Origin: Mycobacterium sp. NS-7484
GTDB taxonomy: Bacteria; Actinomycetota; Actinomycetes; Mycobacteriales; Mycobacteriaceae
Length of the DNA: 64,000 bases
Assembly: GCF_001953975.1 (NCBI RefSeq)
Contig: NZ_MBEJ01000099.1
Location: 1-64,000, forward strand
Reading direction: 5' to 3'
The notes below the pieces were generated by a model, which was given only the letters and a program-made list of their open reading frames with translations, did not search any database and was not told where the DNA came from. Shown one piece after another: positions 41,977 through 53,879 of this stretch. Positions within the stretch are counted from its first letter, which is position 1; each line of letters opens with the position of its first letter. Position numbers and translations under genes: made by a program.

Positions 41977-42647
41977 GCACCCGCATCGGGGTGATCACCT
42001 TCCCCGGAACGCTCGACGACGTCGATGCGGTCCGCGCGGTCCGGCTGGCCGGCGCCGAGGCGGTCAACCTCTGGCACGCCGATGCCGATCTGAAGGGCGT
42101 GGACGCGGTCGTCGTCCCCGGCGGTTTCTCCTACGGCGACTACCTGCGCTGCGGTGCGATCGCGAAGTTCGCCCCCGTCATGGGCTCTGTCATCGACGCG
42201 GCCGGCAAGGGCATGCCCGTGCTCGGCATCTGCAACGGCTTCCAGGTGCTGTGCGAGGCGGGGCTGCTGCCCGGCGCGCTGACCCGCAACGCCGGCCTGC
42301 ACTTCATCTGTCGTGACACGTGGCTGGAGGTGGCCTCGAACACCACGGCCTGGACCACCCGGTACGAGGTCGGTGCCGATCTGCTCATCCCGCTCAAGTC
42401 GGGGGAGGGTCGCTACGTGGCCTCCGAGGCCGTGCTCGACGAGCTCGAGGCCGAGGACCGCGTCGTCTTCCGCTACCGCGAGAACCTCAACGGCTCGATG
42501 CGTGGTATCGCCGGTGTGTGCTCGGAAAACCGGCGCGTCGTCGGCCTGATGCCACACCCCGAACACGCCACCGAGGCGTTGACCGGACCGTCCGATGACG
42601 GGCTCGGCCTGTTCTACTCCGCGCTGGACGCGGTTCTCTCGGTTTAG
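41973..42647 (+). CDS. purQ: FGAM synthetase glutaminase subunit PurQ
   Basis: A 224-residue class I glutamine amidotransferase. The nucleophile Cys lies in VLGICNGFQVL, the oxyanion region in VPGGFSYGDYLR, and the catalytic His-Glu in PHPEHA near the C-terminus. It frees ammonia from glutamine for PurL. It starts with GTG inside the end of purS. The encapsulin gene is convergent, and a hairpin lies between them. Confidence 0.96.
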   Translation: MSTRIGVITFPGTLDDVDAVRAVRLAGAEAVNLWHADADLKGVDAVVVPGGFSYGDYLRCGAIAKFAPVMGSVIDAAGKGMPVLGICNGFQVLCEAGLLPGALTRNAGLHFICRDTWLEVASNTTAWTTRYEVGADLLIPLKSGEGRYVASEAVLDELEAEDRVVFRYRENLNGSMRGIAGVCSENRRVVGLMPHPEHATEALTGPSDDGLGLFYSALDAVLSV

Positions 42648-42696
42648 CTTCTGCCTCCCGGCACCGCGAGCGTGCTCATAACGTGGCCCGCGAGCG

Positions 42697-42718
42697 GCGT
42701 GTCGCGCAGCAGACACGC
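42697..42718. terminator. Hairpin between convergent purQ and encapsulin genes
   Basis: GCGTGTC (42697-42703), loop of 8 bases, GACACGC (42712-42718): a 7-bp GC-rich stem in the 93-base gap between two convergent stops. It could end transcription from both sides. There is no T tract, as is common in mycobacteria. Confidence 0.5.
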
Positions 42719-42740
42719 ACGCGCGCGGGGCAAGGGGGGC

Positions 42741-43538
42741 TCAGGCCGTCAGGGCGACTGACGCCTCGGCGGTGTAGGCCAGGAACGTCAAGGTCTCCTG
42801 CAGGTACAGCTGCACGGTCTCGGCGTCGTGGGACAGGTAGCCGATCGACACGTCGGTGCCCAGCTGCAGATCGAAATCACCACCGCGGGTGGACAACACG
42901 AACGCACCGTCGATCGCCGGCGCCCAGATGATCTCCCCGTCGACGAGCCGGCTCAGGTGCTCGCGGATCGGATAACCGTGCGCGGTGGTCTCGCTGACCT
43001 TGGTGTAGGTCTCGGCCGAGAGCAGCACCGAGTACGGCCCGTCGACACCGGCCAGCCGAAGCTCCGAAAGTGCTTGGGCGATCACGTCGGGAATCTCGCG
43101 GGCATCGTCGGGCAGGGCCAGCGCGGGGTTGGAGCTGGAGTTGCGGATGCCCTCGATCGAGGCTGCCGGGTAGCCCTCGAAGATCGCCCGGTCCTCGACG
43201 AAGGCCAGCTTCTTGGCGGCGTCCTTGACCGGATCCCAGTCGGAGTCCTGTGCGCCGCGCTCGACGTCGTCAATTGCAGTGCGCGACACCGTGAACGGCA
43301 CCCGCAGCCGCACCAGCGGCCGGGCCTCACGCAGGTGGGCCACCACACCGTCACCCGGCGGGCTGACGTCGAGCAGGTGCCCGGTGCTGATTGCCGCGGT
43401 GACCGGGCCGCCGGGCTCGCTGACATCGACCACGCGCCGGCCGGCGATGTGGCGCTTGAAGGTCCGGCTGGCCTCGAGTTCGATCTCGGCCCAGGCGGAC
43501 TCGGTGATCGGGGCGAGCTCGCGGTAAAGGTTGTTCAT
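42741..43538 (-). CDS. Encapsulin shell protein (Cfp29-type)
   Basis: A 265-residue HK97-fold shell protein. MNNLYRELAPITESAWAEIE, TFKRHIAGRRVVDV and the LYLQETLTFLAYTAEASV end are those of mycobacterial encapsulin (Rv0798c, Cfp29). It assembles into a nanocompartment that encloses cargo carrying a short C-terminal tag. The DyP peroxidase directly upstream has that tag, and its stop overlaps this start by four bases, so shell and cargo are made together. It acts in the cytoplasm, though the M. tuberculosis protein is also found in culture filtrate. Confidence 0.96.
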   Translation of the reverse strand: MNNLYRELAPITESAWAEIELEASRTFKRHIAGRRVVDVSEPGGPVTAAISTGHLLDVSPPGDGVVAHLREARPLVRLRVPFTVSRTAIDDVERGAQDSDWDPVKDAAKKLAFVEDRAIFEGYPAASIEGIRNSSSNPALALPDDAREIPDVIAQALSELRLAGVDGPYSVLLSAETYTKVSETTAHGYPIREHLSRLVDGEIIWAPAIDGAFVLSTRGGDFDLQLGTDVSIGYLSHDAETVQLYLQETLTFLAYTAEASVALTA

Positions 43539-44569
43539 TGCGGGATTCCTTTCAGACTGCCGATGCCGAGCGAGCCGTCACGGTGGCCCTGATCCGATGA
43601 AACTTCTTCTGCCGCTTCGTACGCCGCGTCCGACGACGGCAGCGGCGGTGGATCATCCAGAAAATCGATCGTTGGGGTGAAGAACAGACCGCCGGTGAGC
43701 GCGGTGGAGAAGTCCAGGATGCGGTCGGTGTTTCCCGGCGGGTCACCGATGAACATGTTGGTCAGCATCCGCTCGGTCACCGCCGGGGTGCGGGAGTAGC
43801 CGATGTAGTACGTGCCGAATTCACCCTTGCCGATCTCGCCGAACGGCATGTTGTGCCGGATGATCTTGAGCTCGTTGCCCTCGTCGTCTTCGATCACATT
43901 CAGCGCCACATGGGAATTGGCCGGCTTGACCGCATCGTCGAGCTCGATGTCGTCGAGTTTGGTGCGGCCGATCACCCGCTCCTGCTCCTCGGTGGACAGC
44001 GAGTTCCACGAACCCATGTCGTGCACGTACTTCTGCACGTGCACGTAACAGCCACCGGTGAAATCCGGGTCCTCGGCACCGATCTGGCTGGCATTGACGG
44101 CCACCGGACCGTCGGGATTCTCGGTGCCGTCGACGAAGCCCATCAGGTCGCGGTTGTCGAAGAACTTGAAGCCGTGCACCTCGTCGACGATCGTGACGGC
44201 GCTGGCCATCGCGTCGGCGAACTTCGTGGCCAGCTCGAAACACACATCCATCGACTCCGCCCGCAGGTGGAACAGCAGATCACCGGGAGTGGCCGGGGCC
44301 CGGTGACGCGGGCCGTCCAACGGGATGAACGGATGCAGCTCGGCGGGGCGTGGCCCGGAGAACAACCGGTCCCAGGCGTCGGAGCCGATCGAGACGATTG
44401 CCGACAGGCGCTTGGTGGGATCACGGAAGCCGATGGCGCGCACCAGACCTGAAACGTCGGCCAGCGCGTCGTGCACCGTCGCCTCGCCGCCGTCGTCGAT
44501 CGTCGCGACCAGGAACACGGCAGCCGGCGTCAGCGGCGCCAAAACCGGCTGGGGCTGAGGTGCGGTCAC
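43535..44569 (-). CDS. DyP-type heme peroxidase, encapsulin cargo
   Basis: A 344-residue dye-decolourising peroxidase. GFVDGTENP (144-152) carries the catalytic Asp147, His220 is the likely proximal heme ligand and Arg238 lies in IIRHNMPFG. The C-terminus DGSLGIGSLKGIPQ is the encapsulin loading peptide, joined by a flexible acidic linker (about 305-330). It reduces hydrogen peroxide with an organic donor inside the encapsulin shell. The equivalent of Rv0799c. pepC is divergent, 49 bases away. Confidence 0.95.
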   Translation of the reverse strand: MTAPQPQPVLAPLTPAAVFLVATIDDGGEATVHDALADVSGLVRAIGFRDPTKRLSAIVSIGSDAWDRLFSGPRPAELHPFIPLDGPRHRAPATPGDLLFHLRAESMDVCFELATKFADAMASAVTIVDEVHGFKFFDNRDLMGFVDGTENPDGPVAVNASQIGAEDPDFTGGCYVHVQKYVHDMGSWNSLSTEEQERVIGRTKLDDIELDDAVKPANSHVALNVIEDDEGNELKIIRHNMPFGEIGKGEFGTYYIGYSRTPAVTERMLTNMFIGDPPGNTDRILDFSTALTGGLFFTPTIDFLDDPPPLPSSDAAYEAAEEVSSDQGHRDGSLGIGSLKGIPQ

Positions 44570-44618
44570 AAACCGACCCTAGCGTGGCGCGCCCACAATT
44601 CCCGGTCAAGATAGAGAT

Positions 44619-45878
44619 ATGGCAGCTAGCGCCCAGAGTCTGTGTGAGTTCGTCAACGCCTCGCCGTCGCCGTTCCATGTGTGTGCCACCGCCGCGCAGC
44701 GGCTGCGCGGCGCGGGATACACCGAACTGGCCGAGACCGACGCCTGGCCGGGCACGGGAAAGTTCTTCACGGTGCGAGCCGGCTCGCTGGTGGCCTGGAA
44801 CGCCGAGGGGGCCGACCCGGCTGCCCCGTTCCGGATCGTCGGCGGCCACACCGACAGTCCCAACCTGCGGGTCAAACAACACCCGGACCGCGTCGTGGCG
44901 GGCTGGCAGGTGGTGGCGCTGCAGCCCTACGGCGGGGCCTGGCTCAACTCATGGCTGGACCGTGACCTGGGGATCAGCGGCCGGCTGTCGGTACGCCGCG
45001 GCTCGGCGATCGAGCAGGTGCTGGTGCGGGTCGACGATCCGATCCTGCGGGTGCCGCAGCTGGCCATCCACCTGTCCGAGGATCGCAAGGGCGTCAGCCC
45101 CGACCCGCAGCGCCACGTCAACGCCGTGTGGGGCCTCGGGGAACGGCCCCGGTCGTTCCTCGGGTTCGTCGCCGAGCGGGCCGGGGTGGCCGAGGCCGAC
45201 GTGTTGGGATTCGACCTGATGACGCACGACCTGACGCCGGCGGCGATCACCGGGGCCGGTGGCGAGTTCGTCAGCGCACCCCGGTTGGACAACCAGGCCA
45301 CCTGCTACGCCGGGTTGGAGGCGTTGTTGGCGGCCGAAAGCGATACCCACGTGCCCGTGCTGGCGCTGTTCGACCACGAGGAGGTCGGCTCGACGTCGGA
45401 CCACGGCGCCCAGTCCGAGCTGCTACCGACGGTGCTGGAGCGCATCGTCCTGGCCGCCGGCGGCGACCGGGAGACCTTCCTGCGCCGCACCGCCGGATCG
45501 ATGGTGGCGTCGGGCGACATGGCGCACGCGACGCACCCGAACTACCCGGACCGTCACGAGCCCGGCCACCAGATCGCGGTCAACGCCGGACCCGTGCTCA
45601 AGGTGCAACCCAATCTGCGCTACGCCACCGACGGTCGGACGGCCGCGGCCTTCGCGCTGGCCTGCGATCAGGCCGGGGTGCCGTTGCAGCGCTACGAGCA
45701 TCGCGCCGATCTGCCGTGTGGCTCGACCATCGGGCCGATGACGTCGGCGCGCACCGGAATTCCGACGGTCGACGTCGGCGCGGCGCAGCTGGCCATGCAT
45801 TCGGCCCGCGAGTTCATGGGTGCGCGCGACGTTGCCGCGTACTCGGCGGCATTGCAGGGGTTCTTGTCACCGGCCTGA
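44619..45878 (+). CDS. pepC: M18-family aspartyl aminopeptidase-like protease
   Basis: A 419-residue M18 zinc aminopeptidase. Metal-binding motifs: VGGHTDSPNLRVKQ, the DNQAT region, FDHEEVGSTSDHGAQS and, near the end, HSAREFMGARD. It removes N-terminal residues, with preference for acidic ones, and forms large cytoplasmic complexes. Length is close to Rv0800 (433). ATG 44619 begins the conserved AASAQSLCEFVNASPSPFH. It is followed 15 bases later by a VOC-family gene. Confidence 0.94.
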   Translation: MAASAQSLCEFVNASPSPFHVCATAAQRLRGAGYTELAETDAWPGTGKFFTVRAGSLVAWNAEGADPAAPFRIVGGHTDSPNLRVKQHPDRVVAGWQVVALQPYGGAWLNSWLDRDLGISGRLSVRRGSAIEQVLVRVDDPILRVPQLAIHLSEDRKGVSPDPQRHVNAVWGLGERPRSFLGFVAERAGVAEADVLGFDLMTHDLTPAAITGAGGEFVSAPRLDNQATCYAGLEALLAAESDTHVPVLALFDHEEVGSTSDHGAQSELLPTVLERIVLAAGGDRETFLRRTAGSMVASGDMAHATHPNYPDRHEPGHQIAVNAGPVLKVQPNLRYATDGRTAAAFALACDQAGVPLQRYEHRADLPCGSTIGPMTSARTGIPTVDVGAAQLAMHSAREFMGARDVAAYSAALQGFLSPA

Positions 45879-45893
45879 TCTAGGGTCGGCGCC

Positions 45894-46241
45894 ATGGCAC
45901 TGTCCGTGGAAATGATCACTTTTGACTGCACCGACCCCGATGCGCTGGCCCGCTGGTGGGCGCAGGCCCTCGGTGGGGACGTGACCGCCTTGGCGCCAGG
46001 CGAATTCGTGATGGCGGTACTGCCCGGCGGGCTGCGGCTGGGGTTTCAGAAAGTCGCGGCGCCGACGCCGGGTAAGAATCGCGTCCACCTCGACCTCGCG
46101 GCGGCGGACGCGGAAGCCGAGGTGGCCCGGCTCGTGAGTCTCGGGGCCAGCGAGACGGAACGACACAGCATGGGCGATGACTTCAGCTGGGTGGTTCTCG
46201 CCGACCCCGAGGGCAACGCGTTCTGCATCGGCTCCGGGTAG
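45894..46241 (+). CDS. VOC/glyoxalase-fold protein (Rv0801-type)
   Basis: A 115-residue single-domain VOC protein, the same length as Rv0801. Start: SVEMITFDCTDPDALARWW, the usual opening strand-helix; later RVHLDLAAAD and VVLADPEGNAFCIG. These small proteins bind a metal and act on, or sequester, small molecules such as antibiotics; the substrate is unknown. It lies 15 bases after pepC and 21 before the antiporter gene, so the three may be co-transcribed. Confidence 0.88.
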   Translation: MALSVEMITFDCTDPDALARWWAQALGGDVTALAPGEFVMAVLPGGLRLGFQKVAAPTPGKNRVHLDLAAADAEAEVARLVSLGASETERHSMGDDFSWVVLADPEGNAFCIGSG

Positions 46242-46262
46242 GACTTTGGAAAGATCACCGCC

Positions 46263-47464
46263 GTGCTGCTCTCGCTCATCGCGGTATCGGTCGTACTCGC
46301 CGGATGGTCGCTGTTGTCGAGAGGTCTGGCCCGGCTCCGATTGACCGCGCCGATGGTGTTGGTGCTGGCCGGCGTGGCGGTCGGCTTCATGCAAAGCGGG
46401 GTGGCCGACACCCTGAACGCCGACAGCGCCCAGCACGTCGCCGAGATCATCCTGGCGGTCCTGCTGTTCGTCGACGCCACCGATGTGCGAGGCGGGTTTC
46501 TGGGCGCCGATCCGCGCTCGGCGCTTCGGCTGCTGTTCATCGCCTTGCCGATCGGGCTGGCGTGCTCGGTGCTGATCGGCATCTGGCTGCTACCCGGGCT
46601 GTCCTGGGCGGTGCTGCTGGTGATCGCCTGCATCGTGGTGCCGATCGATTTCGCGCCGACGTCGACGCTGCTGCGCGACGCGCGGCTACCCGAACGGGTC
46701 CGCGATCTGCTCAACGTCGAGGCCGGCTACAACGACGGCATCATCTCACCCATTTTCATCTTCGCCGTGGTGCTTGCCGCCGACGACCGGCACATCGAGA
46801 CACCGGTCGACGCGTTGGCCTCGGCGGTCCCCGAAGCCGTCAAGGCGATCCTGGTCGGGGTCGTGGTGGGCGCGGCCCTGGCCGTCGCGGCCAACCACGC
46901 CCAGCGTCACAACTTGATGACCGATCAGGCCAAGCGGGTGATCCTGGTCGCGGCACCGCTGCTGGCCTTCGGCGCCAGCCTCCTCGTCGACGGCAACGGC
47001 TTCGTCTCGGCATTCGTCTGCGGCATCGCGTTCAACTATCTGCGCTCCTCGACCACCTTCTCCGCTGAGCTCGAACTCGTCGACGACGTGGGCTTCCTGC
47101 TCGCCGCGATCATGTGGTTCGTGTTCGGCCTGACCGCCGTGCTGGCACTCGGGTCGGGGGTGTCGGTGGCCACCGTGGTGTTCTGCCTGCTGGCGCTGAC
47201 CGTGGTGCGCATCCTGCCGGTGCTGGTGGCCATGCTGGGCTCGCCGGTGAGCTGGCGGGAACGGCTGTTGCTGGGGTGGCTCGGCCCGCGCGGCACCGCC
47301 TCGATCGTGTTCGGGTTGCTGGCGTTCAACGCCCTGGAAGGGGTGGCCGAGCACACCGTGGCGCAGGTGCTGGTGGTGGCGGTTCTCGGCAGTGTCGTGC
47401 TGCACGGAGTGGGCGCACCAGCGGCTGCCCGCGCCTACACGCGAGCAACCACTAAACTGGGGTC

Positions 47465-47468
<4 letters not shown>
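46263..47468 (+). CDS. Cation:proton antiporter
   Basis: A 401-residue membrane protein with about eleven helices, of the Na+/H+ exchanger fold. CIVVPIDFAPTSTLL and VEAGYNDGIISPIFIF are the family's ion-binding segments, and GWLGPRGTASIVFGLLAF is conserved in helix 11. It starts with GTG. Its stop overlaps purL by four bases (GTGA), so antiporter and purL are translated together. I do not recall it at this place in M. tuberculosis, where Rv0802c, a small acetyltransferase, precedes purL. Confidence 0.9.
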
Positions 47469-49767
<2,299 letters not shown>

Positions 49768-49771
<4 letters not shown>

Positions 49772-51495
49772 CGGCCGAGACCCTCGACGCACGTCATCCT
49801 CTGCTGCGCTGGGCCTGGAGCCTGGTGCGGTTGGACTTCACCGGCATCGCCGTCGGCGCCCTGTTCTTCTGCCTGTCGCTGACTCCGTCGCTGCTGCCGC
49901 GGGATTGGCTGTTCGCCGGTCTCATCGGTGGCATCAACCTCGCCATCGGTTACGGCATCGGAGTCCTGCTCGGAAAAGCGTTGTACCGCTTTGTGTTGGC
50001 GCGACGCACCTGGTGGCCCCCGCAGAAGCGGGTGCTGTACTGGGTCAAGGCCTTGGTCATCACCGGCTCGGCCGCGGCCTGCGTGCTGATGTTGATCCCG
50101 GCCGCGGCCTGGCAGCGCCAGGTCTCGGCGCTGATGGGTATCGAAGGGCCGGCCACCCTCGGCTACATGCGGACCTTGATCATCACCGCTGCGGTGGCCG
50201 CTGCGCTGATCGGCACCGCGCGGGTGCTGCGCGACGCGGTGCGACTGCTGGCCCGGTTCTTCATCCGGCGCTGGCGGCTGCATCGGGAGGTGGCCCAGTT
50301 CATCGGCACCGCGATCGTGGTGGTGCTGGTCATCACGCTGGTCAACGGCGTGCTCTACCGCGGATTCCTGGCCGGGGCCAGTCGGGTGTTCCAGCCGCAG
50401 AACTCCACCACCCGTGAGGGCGTCAACCAGCCGACCGAACCCCAAAGATCGGGCAGCCCAGCATCATTCGCGCCGTGGGATTCGCTCGGATTTCAAGGTC
50501 GCAATTTCGTGGCCACCGGCCCCCGCGCCGCCGAACTCGAAGCAGTCAACGGTGAACCCGCCAAAGAGCCCATCCGCGTGTACGCCGGTCTGCACACCGC
50601 CGACACGGACGAGCAGCGGATCGCGGTGCTGCTCAGTGAACTTGAGCGCACCCACGCCTTCGACCGCAAGCTGTTGGTCATCGTCCCGACCACCGGCACC
50701 GGCTGGGTCAATCCGGTGGCCGCGCGCGCGTTGGAGCTGATGTACAACGGTGACACCGCGATGGTCGGCATGCAGTATTCCTATCTGCCGAGCTGGATTT
50801 CGTTCATGGGCGACCGGCAGAAGTCGATGGACAACGGCCGGATGATGATCGACGCGATCCAGGCGCGTTGGGAAGAATTGCCGCCGGAGCGCCGGCCCAA
50901 GCTTGTGCTGTACGGCGAGAGCCTGGGGTCGATGGCCGGTCAGGGCGCATTCGACTGGCTTCCCGACATCTCGCGGATGGGTTTCTCCTCGGTGCTGTGG
51001 GTGGGCCCGCCCAACGCCAGCCCGCTGTGGAACGGGTTGACCGTGCGCCGCGACCCGGGCACCCCGCAGGTGCGTCCGCGTTACGACAACGGCCGCACCG
51101 TGCGGTTCTCCGAGGCCGCCGACGCCGCCGAGATCGCCGAGGACACCGCAGGCCCGTGGGAAGGCACCCGGGTGCTGTTCCTGCAGCACCCGTCGGACCC
51201 GATCGTCTGGTGGTCGACGGATCTGCTGTTCTCCGAACCGGATTGGTTGGTCGAAGCGCCCGGCACCGACCGCACCGCTTCCATGCGCTGGTACCCCATC
51301 ATCACCTTCTGGCAGGTGGCCGCCGACATCACCAACGCCTCGAGCGTGCCGGCCGGGCACGGCCACAACTACGGCCACTCGATGCTCGACGGTTGGGCCG
51401 CGGTGGCCCCACCGGAGGGCTGGACACCGGCTGACACCGAGCGGATCCGGGTGGCGCTGGACAAGACTGCGGGCGAAGACGGGCCTGAGAACTGA
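49768..51495 (+). CDS. Membrane-anchored alpha/beta hydrolase (Abhydrolase_9 type)
   Basis: A 575-residue protein. Four or five hydrophobic helices fill the first 215 residues (including LPRDWLFAGLIGGINLAIGY and VVVLVITLVNGVLY). The rest is an alpha/beta hydrolase domain with YGESLGSMAGQGAFDW as nucleophile elbow and a late His in AGHGHNYGH. This layout matches the Abhydrolase_9 family with its N-terminal membrane part. The substrate is unknown; a lipid or wall ester is likely given membrane anchoring. It starts with GTG overlapping the purL stop by four bases. Confidence 0.88.
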
Positions 51496-51513
51496 CGGCA
51501 TGAAAGGGAAGCG

Positions 51514-53226
51514 ATGAACGCGAGCCCGAACCCGGAGGCTGAGCCGACGCGGCTGTTCTTGCCGGACGGCGACGTCGAATTGACTGCGCTGCAGGGCTAT
51601 TGCAGCGCGAACGCCGACATTCTCGCCCTCAACACCGACCCGTTGTACGTGTATGCCCGCCACCGCGATCCGCGTCGGCAGGTCGGGCTGGTATCCGGCG
51701 GCGGCAGCGGCCACGAACCCATGCACGCCGGTTTCGTCGGTCGTGGCGGGCTCGACGCCGCCGTGCCGGGCCGGGTGTTCGCCAGCCCGCACAACCGGCA
51801 GATCTACGAGGCCTCGCGCCGCGTCGCCGGGGACGGCGGGGTGTTGCACGTGGTGAAGAACTACACCGGCGACCGGATCCACTTCGGCATCGCCGCCGAG
51901 CGGTTGGCCGCCGAAGGCATTGCGACCGAACGCGTCCTCGTCGACGACGACCTGGCCACCGAGAACGACGAGACCGGCACCGGCCGACGGGGCACCGGCG
52001 CCACCGTCATCGTGGAGAAGTTGCTCGGCGCGCTGGCCGACACCGGGGCAGACCTGGCGCAGCTCAAGAACTTCGGTGACCGCGTGGTCAGCGAGAGCCG
52101 CAGCCTGGCCGTCGCGTCGGGATCCCATACGTCGTTCGCGACGCGCCGCGCGGCCTTCGACATCGCCGAGGGGACCCTCGAGTACGGCATCGGAATCCAT
52201 GGCGAGCCGGCACAGGATTCGACCCGGTTGGCGGGTCTCGAAGATCTCGTGGAAAAGATGGTGACCGCGTTGCTCGACGCGTTGCCCGCCGGCACCGACC
52301 GGGTGCTCGTGCTGGTGAACGGGCTCGGTGCGACGACCGCACTGGAGCTCGGCGCGATCACCGCGATCGTCGACCAATTGCTCAGTGCGCGCGGCATTGT
52401 CATCGACGGCGCGCTGGTGGGCACCTACATCTCGGCCCTCGACATGCGGGGATTCTCGCTCACCGTGACCCGCTCGGACGATCAGCGGGCGCAGCTGTGG
52501 CGACACGAGATCGCGGTACCGGGATGGCCGCCCATGTCGACGTTCGCTTCCGCCGAATCGCAGGCTCCGGCCTCGGCCGACCCGGTTGCCGACGACGATG
52601 ACGACCCTTTCCTGCGCTCGGTGGGCGAGGCCGTGGAGCGAGCCCATGCGAGGCTGACCGATCTGGACCAGCGTGCCGGTGACGGCGATTTCGGGGACAA
52701 CCTGGTGGCCGGAGTGCGCAACGCCCGTCGTCTTTCGTCAGCGCAACCCGGACTGACGCGGCTGGCCCGCAGCTTCCTCGACACCGTCGGTGGATCGAGC
52801 GGCCCCCTGATCGGACTGGTGCTCGACGCCATCGCCGAGGAGACGGCGTCGGTGGACCCCTCCGAACACGCTGCCGCGCTTTCGCGCGGGGTGGCCCGCG
52901 GAATGCAGTCGGTGCAGCGCGCCGGTGGGGCGCAGCCCGGAGACCGGACGATGCTCGACGCGCTGGACGGCGCCGGCCGGGCCGGTGGGCACAGTCTGGT
53001 CGACGTGGTCCGCGGCGCGGCCGACGGCGCTGCGGGCACGGCACAGATGCGCGCCCGCTTCGGCCGGGCCAGCTACGTCGGCGAGCGGGCCGTCGGTAGT
53101 CCCGACGCCGGAGCGGTGGGTATCGCGTTGTTGATCGCGCTCATCGCGTCAGATCTGGACCCCGAGGCCGCACCGGAGTGCCGCCGGATCATCGCCGAGC
53201 TGACCGGGCCGGCAGCCGGCGCATGA
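51514..53226 (+). CDS. ATP-dependent dihydroxyacetone kinase, DhaK-DhaL fusion
   Basis: A 570-residue fusion. DhaK (about 15-335): GLVSGGGSGHEPMHAGFVG and His229 in GIGIHGEPA, which binds the ketone covalently. DhaL (about 365-565): LDQRAGDGDFGDN supplies Asp ligands for Mg-ATP and TVGGSSGPL the nucleotide loop. The single-chain form uses ATP rather than a PTS donor. It phosphorylates dihydroxyacetone or a related triose into glycolysis. AAGGGAAG precedes the ATG. Its stop overlaps the CPBP protease gene by four bases. Confidence 0.92.
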   Translation: MNASPNPEAEPTRLFLPDGDVELTALQGYCSANADILALNTDPLYVYARHRDPRRQVGLVSGGGSGHEPMHAGFVGRGGLDAAVPGRVFASPHNRQIYEASRRVAGDGGVLHVVKNYTGDRIHFGIAAERLAAEGIATERVLVDDDLATENDETGTGRRGTGATVIVEKLLGALADTGADLAQLKNFGDRVVSESRSLAVASGSHTSFATRRAAFDIAEGTLEYGIGIHGEPAQDSTRLAGLEDLVEKMVTALLDALPAGTDRVLVLVNGLGATTALELGAITAIVDQLLSARGIVIDGALVGTYISALDMRGFSLTVTRSDDQRAQLWRHEIAVPGWPPMSTFASAESQAPASADPVADDDDDPFLRSVGEAVERAHARLTDLDQRAGDGDFGDNLVAGVRNARRLSSAQPGLTRLARSFLDTVGGSSGPLIGLVLDAIAEETASVDPSEHAAALSRGVARGMQSVQRAGGAQPGDRTMLDALDGAGRAGGHSLVDVVRGAADGAAGTAQMRARFGRASYVGERAVGSPDAGAVGIALLIALIASDLDPEAAPECRRIIAELTGPAAGA

Positions 53227-53879
53227 ACCGACGCCGCGCACAGCTGCGCGCCCTGGGGCTGGCGACGGCGGTGGTGGCGTGGAACGGCGTGGTCGATCCG
53301 CGGCTGCCGTCGCGCTGGCAACCGCTGGTGCGGGCGGTGCTCGGCAGTGCGCTGCTGCTTCGGACCGGGGCCCGTCCCGGGTTACGCCCCCCGGCCTTGT
53401 GGTCAGGCCTGCGGCTTGGCCTGGCGAGCGCCGCCGCGGTGACCGCCGGGGTGGCCGCGAGCTCCGCGGTGCCCGTCGTCCGCACCGAGATGCGGCGTAA
53501 GCCCCTTCCCGAAGCGCCTGGTCGGTGGTTGGCGCTGCGTATTCCACTGGGAACGGTCTGGCCGGAAGAAGCCACGTTCCGGGCCGCACTCGCCACGGTC
53601 GGTGCCGACGCCTTCGGCCCGTCGGGCGGTCAGATGCTGCAGGCCACCGCGTTCGGGTTGTCCCACATCGCCGACGCCCGGGCCGCCGGGGAACCGGTGA
53701 TCCCCACCGTGCTCGCCACCGGCGTGGCGGGATGGGTGTTCGGCCGGCTCACCCAACGCTCGGCCAGTCTGGCCGCGCCGATACTGGCGCATCTGGCGAT
53801 CAACGAAGCGGGTGCGCTGGCGGTTCTGGCCTACCGACACGCGCCAGCAGCGCGGCCACCGCGAGGATCACGGCGGTGA
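53223..53879 (+). CDS. CPBP-family intramembrane metalloprotease (Rv0804-like)
   Basis: A 218-residue membrane protein with several hydrophobic segments. Motif 1 is WPEEATFRAAL (Glu-Glu plus Arg), motif 2 AFGLSH and motif 3 HLAIN: the three metal-binding motifs of CPBP/CaaX-type proteases. The family cuts within or near membranes, or modifies peptides. It overlaps the kinase gene by four bases and the convergent permease by 80 bases. Length is near that of Rv0804 (209), which marks the end of the conserved M. tuberculosis-like order. Confidence 0.85.
   Translation: MNRRRAQLRALGLATAVVAWNGVVDPRLPSRWQPLVRAVLGSALLLRTGARPGLRPPALWSGLRLGLASAAAVTAGVAASSAVPVVRTEMRRKPLPEAPGRWLALRIPLGTVWPEEATFRAALATVGADAFGPSGGQMLQATAFGLSHIADARAAGEPVIPTVLATGVAGWVFGRLTQRSASLAAPILAHLAINEAGALAVLAYRHAPAARPPRGSRR

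Noticed and set aside
42648..42740. Possible tRNA or small RNA in the purQ-encapsulin gap
   Set aside because: Only one short stem is present and no cloverleaf can be drawn; treated as a terminator.
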